A DNA stretch of 64,000 nucleotides from a marine actinobacterium PHSC20C1 (GCA_000153145.1 CH672415.1:189854-253853); one strand, 5' to 3'; counted from the stretch's first letter, positions 27,088 to 36,425 are shown. Notes: generated by a model not told the origin, from the letters alone. Numbers and translations: made by a program.

Positions 27088-27740
27088 GCACACCACTAAC
27101 AGCTCGCGGCACCCGCACCAAGACAAAATTAATTGAAGCGGCCGAAACCGTCTTTGCGCGCTACGGCTACACCGATGCCTCTGTTGTTCGCATTACGGAA
27201 GAGGCTGGCGTCGGTCAGGGTACGTTCTACCTCTACTTTTCAAGCAAGCTCGAGATCTTTGAAGAACTTGTTGAGGATCTGAATCGTCGCGTGCGTCGTG
27301 CCATGAGCGAGGCGTCAGCAGCAGCATCCACTCGCATCGAATCTGAGCGTGCAGGATTTCGGGCGTTCTTCGAATTCACTGCTGAACATCCTGCGCTCTA
27401 CCGTGTCGTCCGTGAAGCAGAATTTGTTTCACCCAAGTCGCTGCGATTGCACTACTCCCGCATCGTTGATGGCTACATCGAGGGCCTAAAAGAGGCACAA
27501 CTGCTTGGCGAGATCGGTGATGTCGACCCGACTGTTGCAGCGTGGGCGCTCATGGGAATTGGCGAAATGATCGGGATGCGGTGGGTGCTCTGGGGAGACT
27601 CGCCAGCAGCAGGCCACGACGCCGACCCGACCGCAAGCGGAACCTCGCGAGTTCCAGACGAAGTTCTCGATCAGATGATCACATTTATCCGCCGGGGTCT
27701 TGCAGTACCGGAGCCGCGCAGTGAGGGAGTCGAGAAGTGA
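27084..27740 (+). CDS. TetR-family transcriptional regulator
   Basis: A 218-residue regulator. ATG 27084 overlaps the ligase stop (ATGA), and an AGGACGG site lies upstream. The N-terminal helix-turn-helix (about residues 12-58) has AAETVFARYGYTDASVVRI and VGQGTFYLYFSSKLEIF, both typical of TetR. The C-terminal ligand-binding domain ends with a TetR_C-like amphipathic helix. Being inside the operon, it would be autoregulated. The inverted repeats at 20824-20874 are the best candidate targets, since none was recognised next to its own start. Confidence 0.92.
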   Translation: MSTPLTARGTRTKTKLIEAAETVFARYGYTDASVVRITEEAGVGQGTFYLYFSSKLEIFEELVEDLNRRVRRAMSEASAAASTRIESERAGFRAFFEFTAEHPALYRVVREAEFVSPKSLRLHYSRIVDGYIEGLKEAQLLGEIGDVDPTVAAWALMGIGEMIGMRWVLWGDSPAAGHDADPTASGTSRVPDEVLDQMITFIRRGLAVPEPRSEGVEK

Positions 27741-28483
27741 TCGACCTAACGGGCCGTCGAGCCCTTGTAACCGGTGGGGCAAGCGGGATCGGTGCCGCCT
27801 GCACCGTGTCGCTGGCGAACGCTGGAGCGCACGTGATCGTTGCGGATCTCAACGGGGAGGCGGCGAAAGCTCAAGCTGAGCTCGTCGGCGGGGAGGCGTG
27901 GCAGGTTGACCTGACCGATACGGCAGCGCTTGCCGATCTGTCACTCGACATCGACATTCTCGTCAACAATGCGGGTATCCAGCACGTGAGCCCGATCGAA
28001 AGTTTTGACCCGGCGATGTTCAGTCGCATTCTCGATCTCATGATTGAGGCTCCGTTCTTGCTCGTTAGGGCTGCACTTCCGCACATGTACGAGAGCAAGT
28101 TCGGTCGCATTATCAACATCAGCTCCGTTCACGGGCTGAGAGCGTCGCCTTACAAGTCTGCGTATGTGGCAGCCAAACACGCGCTTGAGGGTTTCTCTAA
28201 AGTCACCGCTCTGGAAGGAGGCGAACACGGCGTCACAAGCAATTGCGTTAACCCCGGCTACGTGCGCACGCCGCTCGTCGAGAAGCAGATTGCCGATCAG
28301 GCGAAGGTTCACGGCATCCCAGAGTCCGAGGTTATCGAGAAGGTCATGCTCACCGAGAGCGCGATCAAACGACTGCTAGAGCCAGAGGAAGTTGCCGACC
28401 TAGTGTTGTGGCTCGCCGGCGATACCGCGGGAATGGTTACCGGGGCTTCGTACACGATGGATGGCGGCTGGAGCGCACGATGA
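27737..28483 (+). CDS. bdhA: 3-hydroxybutyrate dehydrogenase (SDR)
   Basis: A 248-residue short-chain dehydrogenase with cofactor motif TGGASGIG, NNAG, and catalytic Ser130, Tyr143, Lys147 (YVAAK). The substrate residues known from Pseudomonas fragi D-3-hydroxybutyrate dehydrogenase all fall at a constant offset of 12: Gln82 (GIQHVSPIE), His132 (SVHGL), Lys140 and Gln184 are kept, and Trp187 is replaced by Tyr175. This makes oxidation of 3-hydroxybutyrate to acetoacetate a well-supported call. GTG overlaps tetR by 4 nt, and the downstream hydrolase overlaps its stop. The product would feed the CoA-transferase. Confidence 0.9.
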   Translation: MIDLTGRRALVTGGASGIGAACTVSLANAGAHVIVADLNGEAAKAQAELVGGEAWQVDLTDTAALADLSLDIDILVNNAGIQHVSPIESFDPAMFSRILDLMIEAPFLLVRAALPHMYESKFGRIINISSVHGLRASPYKSAYVAAKHALEGFSKVTALEGGEHGVTSNCVNPGYVRTPLVEKQIADQAKVHGIPESEVIEKVMLTESAIKRLLEPEEVADLVLWLAGDTAGMVTGASYTMDGGWSAR

Positions 28484-29388
28484 TGAAGCGATATCGCACC
28501 ATTTCCTGCCCTGTCGCCGGCGGAAAACTCACCGCAGCGCTGTGGGAGCCCGAGTTACCAGCGCTCGGCACCATCATGCTGGTTCATGGCATCACCGCGT
28601 CACACATGTCCTGGCCGCTCATAGCCGCAGCGTTTCCGCAGCACCGCGTGATCGCACCAGACCTGCGCGGTCGGGGGGCGAGTCGCACTCTTCCTGCTCC
28701 ATTCGGGATGCCGCAACACGCCGCAGACATTGACGCTCTATTTGACGCAACCGAGACGGCATCCGCACTCGTCGTCGGACACTCGATGGGTGGTTTCGTC
28801 GCCGCAACTTTTGCGGCGCAGCACCCGGAGCGCGTGTCTGGCCTCGTACTCATCGACGGTGGATTGCCAATCCCCGCGCCAGAGGGAACCTCGTTGGAAG
28901 AGTTGCCTCAAGTGATCTTGGGGCCCGCCGCAGAGCGACTGTCAATGACGTTCGCTGATCACGCTAGCTACCAGAATTTTTGGGCACAGCATCCGGCATT
29001 CGAGGGCGACTTCACCCAGGCAGTTCGTGACTACGTCGATTATGACCTTGTGGGTTCCGAGCCGCACTTGCACCCCGCAAGCAATATTGCCGCGGTCAGT
29101 TTTGACGCTCTCCAATTGAGCGGTGATACCCGGTATCGGGCGGCTCTCGACACGTTGAGCATGCCGGTGCACTTTATTCGGGCGCCGCGGGGTCTTCTCA
29201 ATCAGGTGCCAGCATTGTATTCTCCGGAACAGTGTGTCGATTGGCGGTCGGAGCTTCCTCATGTGAAGTTTCACGAGGCGCCGGATGTCAATCACTACAC
29301 AATTACTTTGGCGCAGCGCGGCGCAGACTTTGTTGCCGGCGTCATGGGTGAATTATTGGCGAATCAACCGCGGGAGGTCCGAGCGTGA
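28480..29388 (+). CDS. Alpha/beta hydrolase
   Basis: A 302-residue alpha/beta-hydrolase-fold protein. ATG 28480 overlaps the dehydrogenase stop (ATGA); a second ATG follows at once. The oxyanion segment is LVHGITAS, the nucleophile elbow is VGHSMGGF (Ser about residue 105), and a late His lies in DVNHYTI. No signal peptide, so it is cytoplasmic. In this operon it may hydrolyse an ester or oligomer of 3-hydroxybutyrate, or a related acyl ester, to free acid. That substrate is inference. Confidence 0.88.
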   Translation: MMKRYRTISCPVAGGKLTAALWEPELPALGTIMLVHGITASHMSWPLIAAAFPQHRVIAPDLRGRGASRTLPAPFGMPQHAADIDALFDATETASALVVGHSMGGFVAATFAAQHPERVSGLVLIDGGLPIPAPEGTSLEELPQVILGPAAERLSMTFADHASYQNFWAQHPAFEGDFTQAVRDYVDYDLVGSEPHLHPASNIAAVSFDALQLSGDTRYRAALDTLSMPVHFIRAPRGLLNQVPALYSPEQCVDWRSELPHVKFHEAPDVNHYTITLAQRGADFVAGVMGELLANQPREVRA

Positions 29389-30161
29389 GCATCGACAAGA
29401 CAGTGGGGTCGGCAGCGGATGCCGTCGCCGATATTCCGAACGGGGCATCCCTTGCCGTTGGAGGCTTCGGCCTCTGCGGCAACCCGATGGTCCTCATCCA
29501 AGCGCTACTTGAGTTGGGCTCTGACAATTTAAGTATCGTGAGCAACAACTGTGGTGTCGACGACTGGGGACTTGGCGTATTGCTCGGCGCTCGCCGCATC
29601 CGCAAGATGACGTCGTCGTATGTTGGCGAGAACAAAGAGTTTGAGCGCCAATTCTTGACCGGAGAGCTTGAAGTGGAGTTGACGCCGCAGGGCACCCTCG
29701 CAGAAAAGCTTCGTGCTGGTGGTTCTGGTGTTGCAGCTTTCTTTACCCAGACAGGTGTCGGAACTCAGGTAGCTGAGGGTGGGCTGCCGCGTCGCTATGA
29801 CGGCTCAGGTGGCGTCGCGATTGCCTCGCCCCAGAAGGAAGTTCGCACTTTTGACGTGAATGGCGCAGCCAAGGACTTCGTTCTCGAAGAGGCAATCACG
29901 ACAGACTTCTCACTCGTGCACGCGCTCAAGGGTGATCGCCACGGAAACCTGGTTTTTGCTAAGTCGGCCCGCAACTTTTCACCGCTTGCCGCGATGGCTG
30001 GTCGCATCTGTATTGCTCAGGTTGAAGAGCTAGTTGAACCGGGAGAGATTGAGCCGGATGCCGTGCACTTGCCTGGCGTCTATGTCACACGGGTAGTCGA
30101 GGTCGGTTCCGATGTCGAAAAGAGAATTGAACGTCGCACAGTGCAGAAGGAAGTGGCGTAA
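29385..30161 (+). CDS. scoA: 3-oxoacid CoA-transferase subunit A
   Basis: A 258-residue alpha subunit of a family I CoA-transferase, with the glycine-rich CoA-binding region [22 protein letters not shown] and [11 protein letters not shown]. It overlaps the hydrolase by 4 nt (GTGA) and its TAA shares one base with the scoB ATG. Family members transfer CoA from succinyl-CoA to acetoacetate (or 3-oxoadipate). Next to a 3-hydroxybutyrate dehydrogenase and a thiolase, acetoacetate is the likely acceptor. No aromatic ring-cleavage genes are present to support 3-oxoadipate. Confidence 0.92.
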   Translation: MSIDKTVGSAADAVADIPNGASLAVGGFGLCGNPMVLIQALLELGSDNLSIVSNNCGVDDWGLGVLLGARRIRKMTSSYVGENKEFERQFLTGELEVELTPQGTLAEKLRAGGSGVAAFFTQTGVGTQVAEGGLPRRYDGSGGVAIASPQKEVRTFDVNGAAKDFVLEEAITTDFSLVHALKGDRHGNLVFAKSARNFSPLAAMAGRICIAQVEELVEPGEIEPDAVHLPGVYVTRVVEVGSDVEKRIERRTVQKEVA

Positions 30162-30805
30162 TGGCTTTGACACGCGAAGAGATGGCGGCTCGTGCCGCAC
30201 TTGAGTTGGCCGATGGGTCGTATGTGAATCTTGGTATTGGGCTTCCGACGCTCGTGCCCAACTATGTGCCCGCTGGCCGAACAGTTGTATTGCAATCGGA
30301 GAATGGGATCCTGGGTGTTGGGCCGTATCCGACAGAGGAAAACGTCGATCCTGACCTGATCAATGCGGGTAAAGAAACGGTGACCACGCTTCCAGGCACC
30401 GCATTCTTCGATTCAGCCATGAGCTTTGGGATGATTCGCGGCGGCAAGATCGACGCGGCAATTCTTGGTGCGATGCAAGTCTCCGTGGCCGGCGATCTCG
30501 CCAATTGGATGATTCCCGGAAAGATGGTCAAGGGGCCTGGTGGCGCGATGGATCTCGTGCACGGTGCCGCTCGAGTAATCGTGCTCATGGAGCACGTCGC
30601 GAAAGACGGTAGCCCAAAGATCGTGAACGAGTGTTCGTTGCCGCTGACCGGTCGTGGTGTCGTTCACCGAATCATTACCGATCTTGCCGTGATCGACGTC
30701 ACTGATCACGGACTCGTCCTGCGCGAACTAGCTCCCGGCGTTGACGAAGCGACCGTTCGTGCAGCGACCGAACCCGAACTGATCGTCGAACTTACTGCCC
30801 CGTAG
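30161..30805 (+). CDS. scoB: 3-oxoacid CoA-transferase subunit B
   Basis: A 214-residue beta subunit. The catalytic glutamate lies in QSENGILG (about residue 47), the residue that forms the glutamyl-CoA intermediate in [19 protein letters not shown] and [10 protein letters not shown] are further family motifs. It starts on the last base of the scoA stop. Acting with ScoA it would yield acetoacetyl-CoA for the divergently encoded thiolase. Confidence 0.93.
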   Translation: MALTREEMAARAALELADGSYVNLGIGLPTLVPNYVPAGRTVVLQSENGILGVGPYPTEENVDPDLINAGKETVTTLPGTAFFDSAMSFGMIRGGKIDAAILGAMQVSVAGDLANWMIPGKMVKGPGGAMDLVHGAARVIVLMEHVAKDGSPKIVNECSLPLTGRGVVHRIITDLAVIDVTDHGLVLRELAPGVDEATVRAATEPELIVELTAP

Positions 30806-30828
30806 TTTCACCAACTAAAGGATTCACC

Positions 30829-31887
30829 ATGGCTACCCTTCTCGATGGCATTGTTCAGCACAGCGTCGCTACCCCGCGAATTGCCGCCTCCGTTCTCGAA
30901 CGACCGGCAGTGAACGCGACTTCGACAGTCGTATTCGTTCACGGCAACGTCTCATCGTCGCTCTTTTGGCAACCGGCGATGCTCAGCCTTGAGAGCGATG
31001 TGCGGGCCCTCGCGATCGACCTGCGTGGATTTGGCGACAGCGAAACGCTGCCGGTGGATGCCACAAGAGGCGTTCGAGACTTTTCTGACGACATCGCTTC
31101 TGTACTCGACTCGCTCGGCGTACAGCGCGCGAGCTTCGTCGGCTGGAGCATGGGAGGAGGTGTCGTTATGCAGTTCATGCTTGACCACGCCGAGCGTGTC
31201 GAGAGCGTCACTTTCGTTTCGCCTGTTTCTCCCTACGGCTTCGGCGGCACTAAAGGAGCTCACGGTGAACTGCTGGCTCCCGAATGCCCCGGCACGGGCG
31301 GTGGGGGAGCGAACCCAGACTTTATTGCCCAGCTCGACGCAGGCAATGCCGGTGACGATTCTCCGACATCCGCTCGCATGGTGTTTCGAACCGCCTATGT
31401 TGCTGATGCGACAGCGCACACCGAGCACGAGGACCTCTGGGTAGAGTCGATGCTCAGTACAGCAACAGGCGAAGACAACTACCCAGGTGATTCGGTTGCA
31501 GTGGATGCATGGCCCGGCTTTGGTCCTGGTAGTCGTGGAGTGCTCAACACGATGACACCCGACCACTTCGACGTGAGCGGAATCACCGAGTTGGCGAGCA
31601 AGCCACGCCTGCTCTGGATTCGCGGACTCAATGACGCCATTGTGTCGGATGCTTCTGGATTCGACCTCAACTTCTTGGGGCAACTGGGCGTAATTCCTGG
31701 CTGGCCTGGCGCCGAGATTGCGCCGCCACAGCCTATGATCGAGCAGACCCGCGCGGTCTTCGATCAGTACGCAGCAAACGGAGGCGAGTACACCGAACTT
31801 GCGTGGGAAAACTGCGGCCACTCGGCACACTTGGAGCGCCCGACAGAGTTCGTACAGGCACTGACTGCCCACCTCGCCGCACGCTAG
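30829..31887 (+). CDS. Alpha/beta hydrolase
   Basis: A 352-residue alpha/beta hydrolase preceded by AAAGGA, 23 nt after scoB and therefore probably the last gene of the operon. It has FVHGNVSSS, IDLRGFGDS, the nucleophile elbow GWSMGGG (Ser about residue 108) and a C-terminal ENCGHSAHLE carrying the catalytic His. An unusually long Gly/Pro-rich cap (about 140-235) may define a large substrate pocket. No signal peptide is seen. It is not a close duplicate of the hydrolase at 28480. Ester or oligoester hydrolysis upstream of 3-hydroxybutyrate is a reasonable guess, not shown. Confidence 0.88.
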   Translation: MATLLDGIVQHSVATPRIAASVLERPAVNATSTVVFVHGNVSSSLFWQPAMLSLESDVRALAIDLRGFGDSETLPVDATRGVRDFSDDIASVLDSLGVQRASFVGWSMGGGVVMQFMLDHAERVESVTFVSPVSPYGFGGTKGAHGELLAPECPGTGGGGANPDFIAQLDAGNAGDDSPTSARMVFRTAYVADATAHTEHEDLWVESMLSTATGEDNYPGDSVAVDAWPGFGPGSRGVLNTMTPDHFDVSGITELASKPRLLWIRGLNDAIVSDASGFDLNFLGQLGVIPGWPGAEIAPPQPMIEQTRAVFDQYAANGGEYTELAWENCGHSAHLERPTEFVQALTAHLAAR

Positions 31888-31915
31888 CGTTCCGCTGTTG
31901 TTCAGGAGTCGGCTC

Positions 31916-31921
31916 TAGACT
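31916..31921 (+). promoter_or_regulatory. -10 hexamer TAGACT of leaderless ispG mRNA
   Basis: TAGACT ends 6 nt before the GTG at 31928, with no ribosome binding site between. ispG thus has a promoter independent of the catabolic operon upstream. Confidence 0.55.
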
Positions 31922-31927
31922 GGAATA

Positions 31928-33076
31928 GTGCCAGCAATCAATCTCGGAATGCCGAAAGTCCCTGAAGTCCTCGCTCCTCGTCGCAAGACCCGGCAGATCA
32001 AGGTCGGTTCGATAGGGGTCGGCAGCGACTCGCAAGTCAGCGTGCAGTCAATGACGACTACGCAGACGACGAACATTGATGGAACTCTTCAGCAGATCGC
32101 CGAGCTGACAGCGTCAGGCTGCGACATCGTTCGTGTTGCCGTCCCTCATCAGGAGGACGCCGATGTATTGCACATCATCGCGAAGAAGAGCCAGATTCCT
32201 GTCATCGCAGACATCCACTTTCAGCCTCGTTACGTCTTCTCTGCGATCGACGCGGGAGTCGGCGCAGTTCGCGTAAACCCGGGAAACATCCGAAAGTTTG
32301 ACGACAAGGTTGGCGATATCGCCAAGGCGGCCAAGGACGCTGGCGTGAGCTTGCGCATTGGAGTCAATGCCGGTTCTCTCGAGCCAAGCCTTCTTCAGAA
32401 GTACGGCAAAGCCACAGCAGAGGCGCTTGTTGAAAGCGCCGTCTGGGAGGCGAGCCTCTTTGAAGAGCACGACTTCCACGACTTCAAAATTTCTGTCAAG
32501 CACAACGACCCCATCGTCATGGTCAAGGCGTATCGCATGCTCGCTGAGCGTGGCGACTGGCCGCTGCACTTGGGCGTAACAGAAGCCGGACCCGAGTTTC
32601 AGGGAACCATCAAGAGCGCCACAGCATTCGGCATCCTGCTCTCCGAGGGCATTGGTGACACGATTCGTGTCTCACTTTCCGCACCTCCCGTACAGGAGAT
32701 CAAGGTCGGATTGCAGATTCTGCAGTCGCTCAACCTGCGTGAGCGCAAGCTTGAGATCGTGTCGTGCCCCAGCTGTGGTCGGGCCCAGGTTGACGTCTAC
32801 AAGCTTGCTAATGATGTGACTGAGGGTCTAGAGGGAATGACCGTTCCTTTGCGAGTTGCCGTAATGGGCTGTGTAGTCAACGGCCCAGGCGAGGCTCGTG
32901 AAGCTGACCTCGGCGTCGCCAGCGGCAACGGCAAGGGTCAGATCTTTGTCAAGGGTGAAGTCATCAAGACGGTGCCTGAATCTGAGATCGTTGCGACGCT
33001 GATCGAAGAGGCAAACCGCATCGCCGCAGAGATGCCAGCTGGCGCCACTGGCAGCCCGCAAGTTCTCACGCCGTAG
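31928..33076 (+). CDS. ispG: 4-hydroxy-3-methylbut-2-en-1-yl diphosphate synthase (IspG/GcpE)
   Basis: A 382-residue iron-sulfur enzyme of the MEP pathway that reductively opens methylerythritol cyclodiphosphate to HMBPP. The N-terminal TIM-barrel part has [13 protein letters not shown] and RVNPGN. The [4Fe-4S] ligands are in [10 protein letters not shown] and [15 protein letters not shown]. In many actinobacteria it directly follows the M50 protease; here 12.4 kb of catabolic genes lie between, while proS follows at 18 nt as expected. Confidence 0.97.
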   Translation: MPAINLGMPKVPEVLAPRRKTRQIKVGSIGVGSDSQVSVQSMTTTQTTNIDGTLQQIAELTASGCDIVRVAVPHQEDADVLHIIAKKSQIPVIADIHFQPRYVFSAIDAGVGAVRVNPGNIRKFDDKVGDIAKAAKDAGVSLRIGVNAGSLEPSLLQKYGKATAEALVESAVWEASLFEEHDFHDFKISVKHNDPIVMVKAYRMLAERGDWPLHLGVTEAGPEFQGTIKSATAFGILLSEGIGDTIRVSLSAPPVQEIKVGLQILQSLNLRERKLEIVSCPSCGRAQVDVYKLANDVTEGLEGMTVPLRVAVMGCVVNGPGEAREADLGVASGNGKGQIFVKGEVIKTVPESEIVATLIEEANRIAAEMPAGATGSPQVLTP

Positions 33077-33082
33077 CCCCAC

Positions 33083-33088
33083 TAACAT
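33083..33088 (+). promoter_or_regulatory. -10 hexamer TAACAT of leaderless proS mRNA
   Basis: TAACAT ends 6 nt before the proS GTG (33095), inside the 18-nt ispG-proS gap. There is no Shine-Dalgarno. Confidence 0.5.
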
Positions 33089-33094
33089 TGAGGC

Positions 33095-34876
33095 GTGTCT
33101 ACACGTCTCTCTCAACTCTTTGTCCGCACGCTTCGCGAAGATCCCGTCGATGCTGAAGTAGCAAGCCACCGCCTCTTGGTGCGGGCTGGCTACATCCGTC
33201 GTCAGGCTCCTGGTGTGTTCGCGTGGTTGCCTCTTGGTCTCAAGGTTCGCCGCAAGATCGAGGCGATCATCCGTGAAGAGCTCGAGTCTTTTGGCGCGCA
33301 AGAGGTGCTCTTTCCTGCGCTGCTGCCGCGTGAGCCCTATGAGTTGACTGGTCGCTGGACCGAGTACGGCGACGGAATTTTCCGGCTCAAGGATCGCAAG
33401 GATGCCGACTACCTGTTGGCTCCCACACACGAGGAAGTCTTCACGCTGCTCGTGAAAGACCTGTACTCGAGTTACAAAGATTTGCCGTTGTCGTTGTACC
33501 AAATTCAAGACAAGTACCGCGACGAAGCTCGCCCGCGCGCTGGCCTACTCCGCGGCCGCGAGTTCTCGATGAAAGATAGCTACTCATTCGATTACACGGA
33601 TGCCGGTCTCGACCTGTCGTACCAGCAGCACCGTGATGCTTACGAACGAATCTTCACTCGCTTGGGCCTCGAGTACGTCGTCGTCTCAGCGGATGCCGGC
33701 GCAATGGGTGGTTCCAAGAGCGAAGAATTCTTGCACCCCACTCCCATCGGTGAGGACACGTTCGTTCGCACGGCTGGGGGCTATGCAGCAAACGTTGAGG
33801 CGTACCGCACGACTCCGCCAGAGGCACTGCCAATTGATGGCCTTCCGGCACCGCTCATCTTTGACTCACCGAACACTCCGACCATTGAAACGCTCGTTGC
33901 TCTCGCAAACGAAGAGCAGCCTCGTGCTGACCGTCCCTGGACCGCAGCCGATACTCTCAAGAACATCGTGCTCGCTCTCAAGTCGATCGACGGTTCGAGG
34001 GAGCTTGTCGTTATCGGCCTTCCGGGCGACCGCGATGTCGACCTCAAGCGCGCTGAAGTTGCGTTCGCGCCTGCCGAAGTCGAGGCGGCGACACTCGACG
34101 ATTTCGCCGCGCTCGCGAAGCTTGACGGCAATCCTGGCTTTGTGAAGGGCTATATCGGACCATGGTCGCCTGACGGCGCAGTCTTGGGCGAGAAGTCTGC
34201 AACCTCGGTGCGTTTTGTTCTCGACCCTCGCGTTGTTGACGGCACTCAGTGGATTACCGGGGCGAACCTTCCCGAGAAGCATGTTCTTGGTCTCGTTGCC
34301 GGTCGCGATTTTGTCGCCGATGGCACCGTTGAAGTTTCAGACGTGCGCGCGGGTGACCCTGCGCCTGACGGCAGCGGCCCGATCGAGACTGCGCGCGGAA
34401 TGGAAATCGGCCACGTGTTCCAGCTGGGCCGTAAGTACGCTGAGGTTCTTGGGCTCAAAGTGCTCGATGAGAACGGCAAACTTGTGACTGTCACAATGGG
34501 TTCGTACGGTATCGGCGTAACTCGCCTCATGGCCGCGATCGCCGAGACTACGAACGATGGCAAGGGGCTGCTCTGGCCGAAGAACATCAGCCCATTCGAT
34601 GTTCACATCGTGGCTGCGGGCAAAGATGCGGTCGTTTTCGAGACTGCTGAAAGCCTCGTAACTACGCTCGAAAGCGCGGGTCTCGACGTTCTTTTCGACG
34701 ATCGAGTTAAGGTTTCGCCCGGAGTTAAGTTTGGTGATGCTGAGCTTCTTGGCGTGCCAAAGATCGTAATTGTTGGCCGTGATGCTGCCAATGGAATGGT
34801 TGAAGTCTGGGATCGCGTCACTAACGAGCGAACAAGCACAGCCATCGCTGACGTTGGTGCGGCACTGCTCGGATAA
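33095..34876 (+). CDS. proS: Prolyl-tRNA synthetase
   Basis: A 593-residue bacterial-type class II synthetase. Motif 1 region is [13 protein letters not shown], motif 2 includes [24 protein letters not shown], and motif 3 is [14 protein letters not shown]. The ~180-residue insertion between motifs 2 and 3 is the YbaK-like editing domain that removes Ala from tRNA-Pro. A C-terminal anticodon-binding domain follows ([14 protein letters not shown]). Length is full. nusA follows after 74 nt with no rimP between them. Confidence 0.97.
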   Translation: MSTRLSQLFVRTLREDPVDAEVASHRLLVRAGYIRRQAPGVFAWLPLGLKVRRKIEAIIREELESFGAQEVLFPALLPREPYELTGRWTEYGDGIFRLKDRKDADYLLAPTHEEVFTLLVKDLYSSYKDLPLSLYQIQDKYRDEARPRAGLLRGREFSMKDSYSFDYTDAGLDLSYQQHRDAYERIFTRLGLEYVVVSADAGAMGGSKSEEFLHPTPIGEDTFVRTAGGYAANVEAYRTTPPEALPIDGLPAPLIFDSPNTPTIETLVALANEEQPRADRPWTAADTLKNIVLALKSIDGSRELVVIGLPGDRDVDLKRAEVAFAPAEVEAATLDDFAALAKLDGNPGFVKGYIGPWSPDGAVLGEKSATSVRFVLDPRVVDGTQWITGANLPEKHVLGLVAGRDFVADGTVEVSDVRAGDPAPDGSGPIETARGMEIGHVFQLGRKYAEVLGLKVLDENGKLVTVTMGSYGIGVTRLMAAIAETTNDGKGLLWPKNISPFDVHIVAAGKDAVVFETAESLVTTLESAGLDVLFDDRVKVSPGVKFGDAELLGVPKIVIVGRDAANGMVEVWDRVTNERTSTAIADVGAALLG

Positions 34877-34893
34877 GGCGGCTAAACTAGCCT

Positions 34894-34918
34894 ATTCGCA
34901 GCCAGTGAGGTTGCGAAT
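34894..34918 (+). terminator. proS-nusA intergenic hairpin
   Basis: ATTCGCAGCC (34894-34903) pairs with GGTTGCGAAT (34909-34918): ten pairs including one G-U, with a 5-nt AGTGA loop. It is followed by TATCACCCC, not a U-run. It may terminate proS or act as a leader hairpin or processing site for the nusA transcript, whose CGGAGG site begins 20 nt later. Confidence 0.6.
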
Positions 34919-34950
34919 TATCACCCCTAAATGAATATCGGAGGCCCTCA

Positions 34951-35952
34951 ATGGATATCGACTTGAGCGTGCTGCGCATGATGGAGCGCGAGCGAGAGAT
35001 ACCGTTCGAAGAACTGGTGCAGATCATTGAGCAGGCAATAATGAGCGCCTATCTCAAGCACGTTGAGGCTCCCGAAGGTAAGGCAGCAGAAACTGCGCCG
35101 ACGGCACGCGTCGTTCTCGACCGCAAGACCGGCCATGTCAGTGTTTGGGTTCCCGAATACGACGACGAGGGTGCGATTGTTGGCGAGGCTGAAGATAGCC
35201 CCAGTGATTTCGGACGCATCGCTGCGTTCGCGGCAAAACAGGTCATCAATCAGCGCTTGCGCGACATTGGTGACGACAAGGTCCTTGGTGAGTTCAAGGG
35301 CCGTGAGGGCGACATCGTTGCCGGCGTGATCCAGCAGGGGCCCAACCCCCGCATGATCCACATCGATTTGGGCACCGTTGAGGCGATTATGCCTCCAGAA
35401 GAGCAGGTTCCCAGCGAAGAGTACAAGCACGGTTCCCGACTGCGCGTTTACGTCACAGCCGTGAATAAGGGTGACAAGGGGCCGCAGATCACGGTCAGCC
35501 GCACGCACCCGTCGCTCGTACGCAAGCTTTTCGCGCTTGAGGTTCCGGAAATCGCTAGTGGCATCGTAGAGATCACTTCGGTGGCTCGCGAAGCGGGGCA
35601 CCGCACCAAGATGGCCGTGCGGGCAACTGAGCCAGGCGTGAACGCCAAGGGCTCGTGCATTGGTGAGCTTGGCCAGCGCGTTCGTGCGGTCACGGCAGAG
35701 CTCAACAACGAGAAGATCGACATTGTTGATTACTCAGAGAACCTTGCCGTGTTTGTCGCCAATGCACTTTCGCCAGCAAAAGTTTCGAGCTCGTTCGTGA
35801 TTGACGAAACTACGAAGGCGGTTCGTGCTCTCGTTCCCGATTACCAGCTGTCGCTGGCGATCGGCAAAGAGGGGCAAAATGCGCGCCTAGCCGCCAAGCT
35901 GACCGGTGCTCGCATCGACATCCAGCCAGACTCGATTCTCGACGAAGACTAG
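34951..35952 (+). CDS. nusA: Transcription termination/antitermination factor NusA
   Basis: A 333-residue NusA of the short Gram-positive type, lacking the C-terminal acidic repeats of E. coli. Order: N-terminal RNA-polymerase-binding domain (about 1-110), S1 domain (about 115-185), then KH1 and KH2. The KH loops include [14 protein letters not shown] and [14 protein letters not shown]. It has a strong CGGAGG ribosome binding site. NusA controls pausing, termination and rRNA antitermination; in E. coli it is autogenously regulated. It heads the nusA-ylxR-infB-rbfA block. Confidence 0.97.
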   Translation: MDIDLSVLRMMEREREIPFEELVQIIEQAIMSAYLKHVEAPEGKAAETAPTARVVLDRKTGHVSVWVPEYDDEGAIVGEAEDSPSDFGRIAAFAAKQVINQRLRDIGDDKVLGEFKGREGDIVAGVIQQGPNPRMIHIDLGTVEAIMPPEEQVPSEEYKHGSRLRVYVTAVNKGDKGPQITVSRTHPSLVRKLFALEVPEIASGIVEITSVAREAGHRTKMAVRATEPGVNAKGSCIGELGQRVRAVTAELNNEKIDIVDYSENLAVFVANALSPAKVSSSFVIDETTKAVRALVPDYQLSLAIGKEGQNARLAAKLTGARIDIQPDSILDED

Positions 35953-35968
35953 TACCAACCGCTGTCGA

Positions 35969-36010
35969 CTCTGCATGCCGTGCGCAGTGCAGAGCCGGCC
36001 GGTTGCGCAC
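35969..36010 (+). promoter_or_regulatory. Mutually exclusive hairpins between nusA and ylxR
   Basis: Hairpin A pairs CTCTGCA (35969-35975) with TGCAGAG (35988-35994). Hairpin B pairs GTGCGCA (35980-35986) with TGCGCAC (36004-36010). Each uses the loop of the other, so both cannot form together, which is the geometry of an attenuator. No U-tract follows either, so any effect would be on Rho, pausing or RNA processing. Confidence 0.5.
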
Positions 36011-36076
36011 CGCAGTCATCGCCTTCGCGTGTCCGACGCGACCCGGGGGAGTGCGCGATTGGAGAGTAGGGGTATC

Positions 36077-36367
36077 ATGGATGCAGTAAGAACGTGTGTT
36101 GGCTGTCGCGCGAGCGGCACCAGATCCTCGTTATTGAGGGTTATCGCATCTCACGGTGCGGTTGTGGTCGATCATTCGGCCACACTTCCGGGTCGTGGTG
36201 CGTGGATTCACCCCACAACTTCGTGTGTTGATAATGCGGTAAAACGCAGAGCTTTTTCACGCGCGTTGAAGGTGAATTCACCGCTAGATACCGGAGCACT
36301 TCTTTCAGTGTTAGCTGAATATGAGGCGGGGCGTCAACCGATGCCCCCTAACGAACAGGCTGATTGA
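36077..36367 (+). CDS. ylxR: YlxR family RNA-binding protein (DUF448)
   Basis: A 96-residue YlxR protein. ATG 36077 is chosen because the product then begins with the family motif RTCVGCRASG. Further motifs are LLRVIAS, GRGAWIHPT, CVDNAVKRRAFSRAL. YlxR is a small basic protein encoded between nusA and infB in most Gram-positives, implicated in RNA binding or transcription regulation. Its stop is 91 nt before infB, and a strong hairpin occupies that gap. Confidence 0.93.
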   Translation: MDAVRTCVGCRASGTRSSLLRVIASHGAVVVDHSATLPGRGAWIHPTTSCVDNAVKRRAFSRALKVNSPLDTGALLSVLAEYEAGRQPMPPNEQAD

Positions 36368-36425
36368 CCTATGGACAACTAATGAGCGACTCGAAATGAG
36401 TTCCGTCAGTAATTAGCGGTCTGCC

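Noticed and set aside
30952-31872. 306-codon antisense frame opposite the second alpha/beta hydrolase
   Set aside because: The hydrolase motifs and operon position are clear on the plus strand; the antisense product has scattered Cys and His and no domain.
19588-31887. Mobile genomic island
   Set aside because: No integrase, transposase, tRNA, direct-repeat ends or clear base-composition shift was seen. Insertion is inferred from synteny alone.
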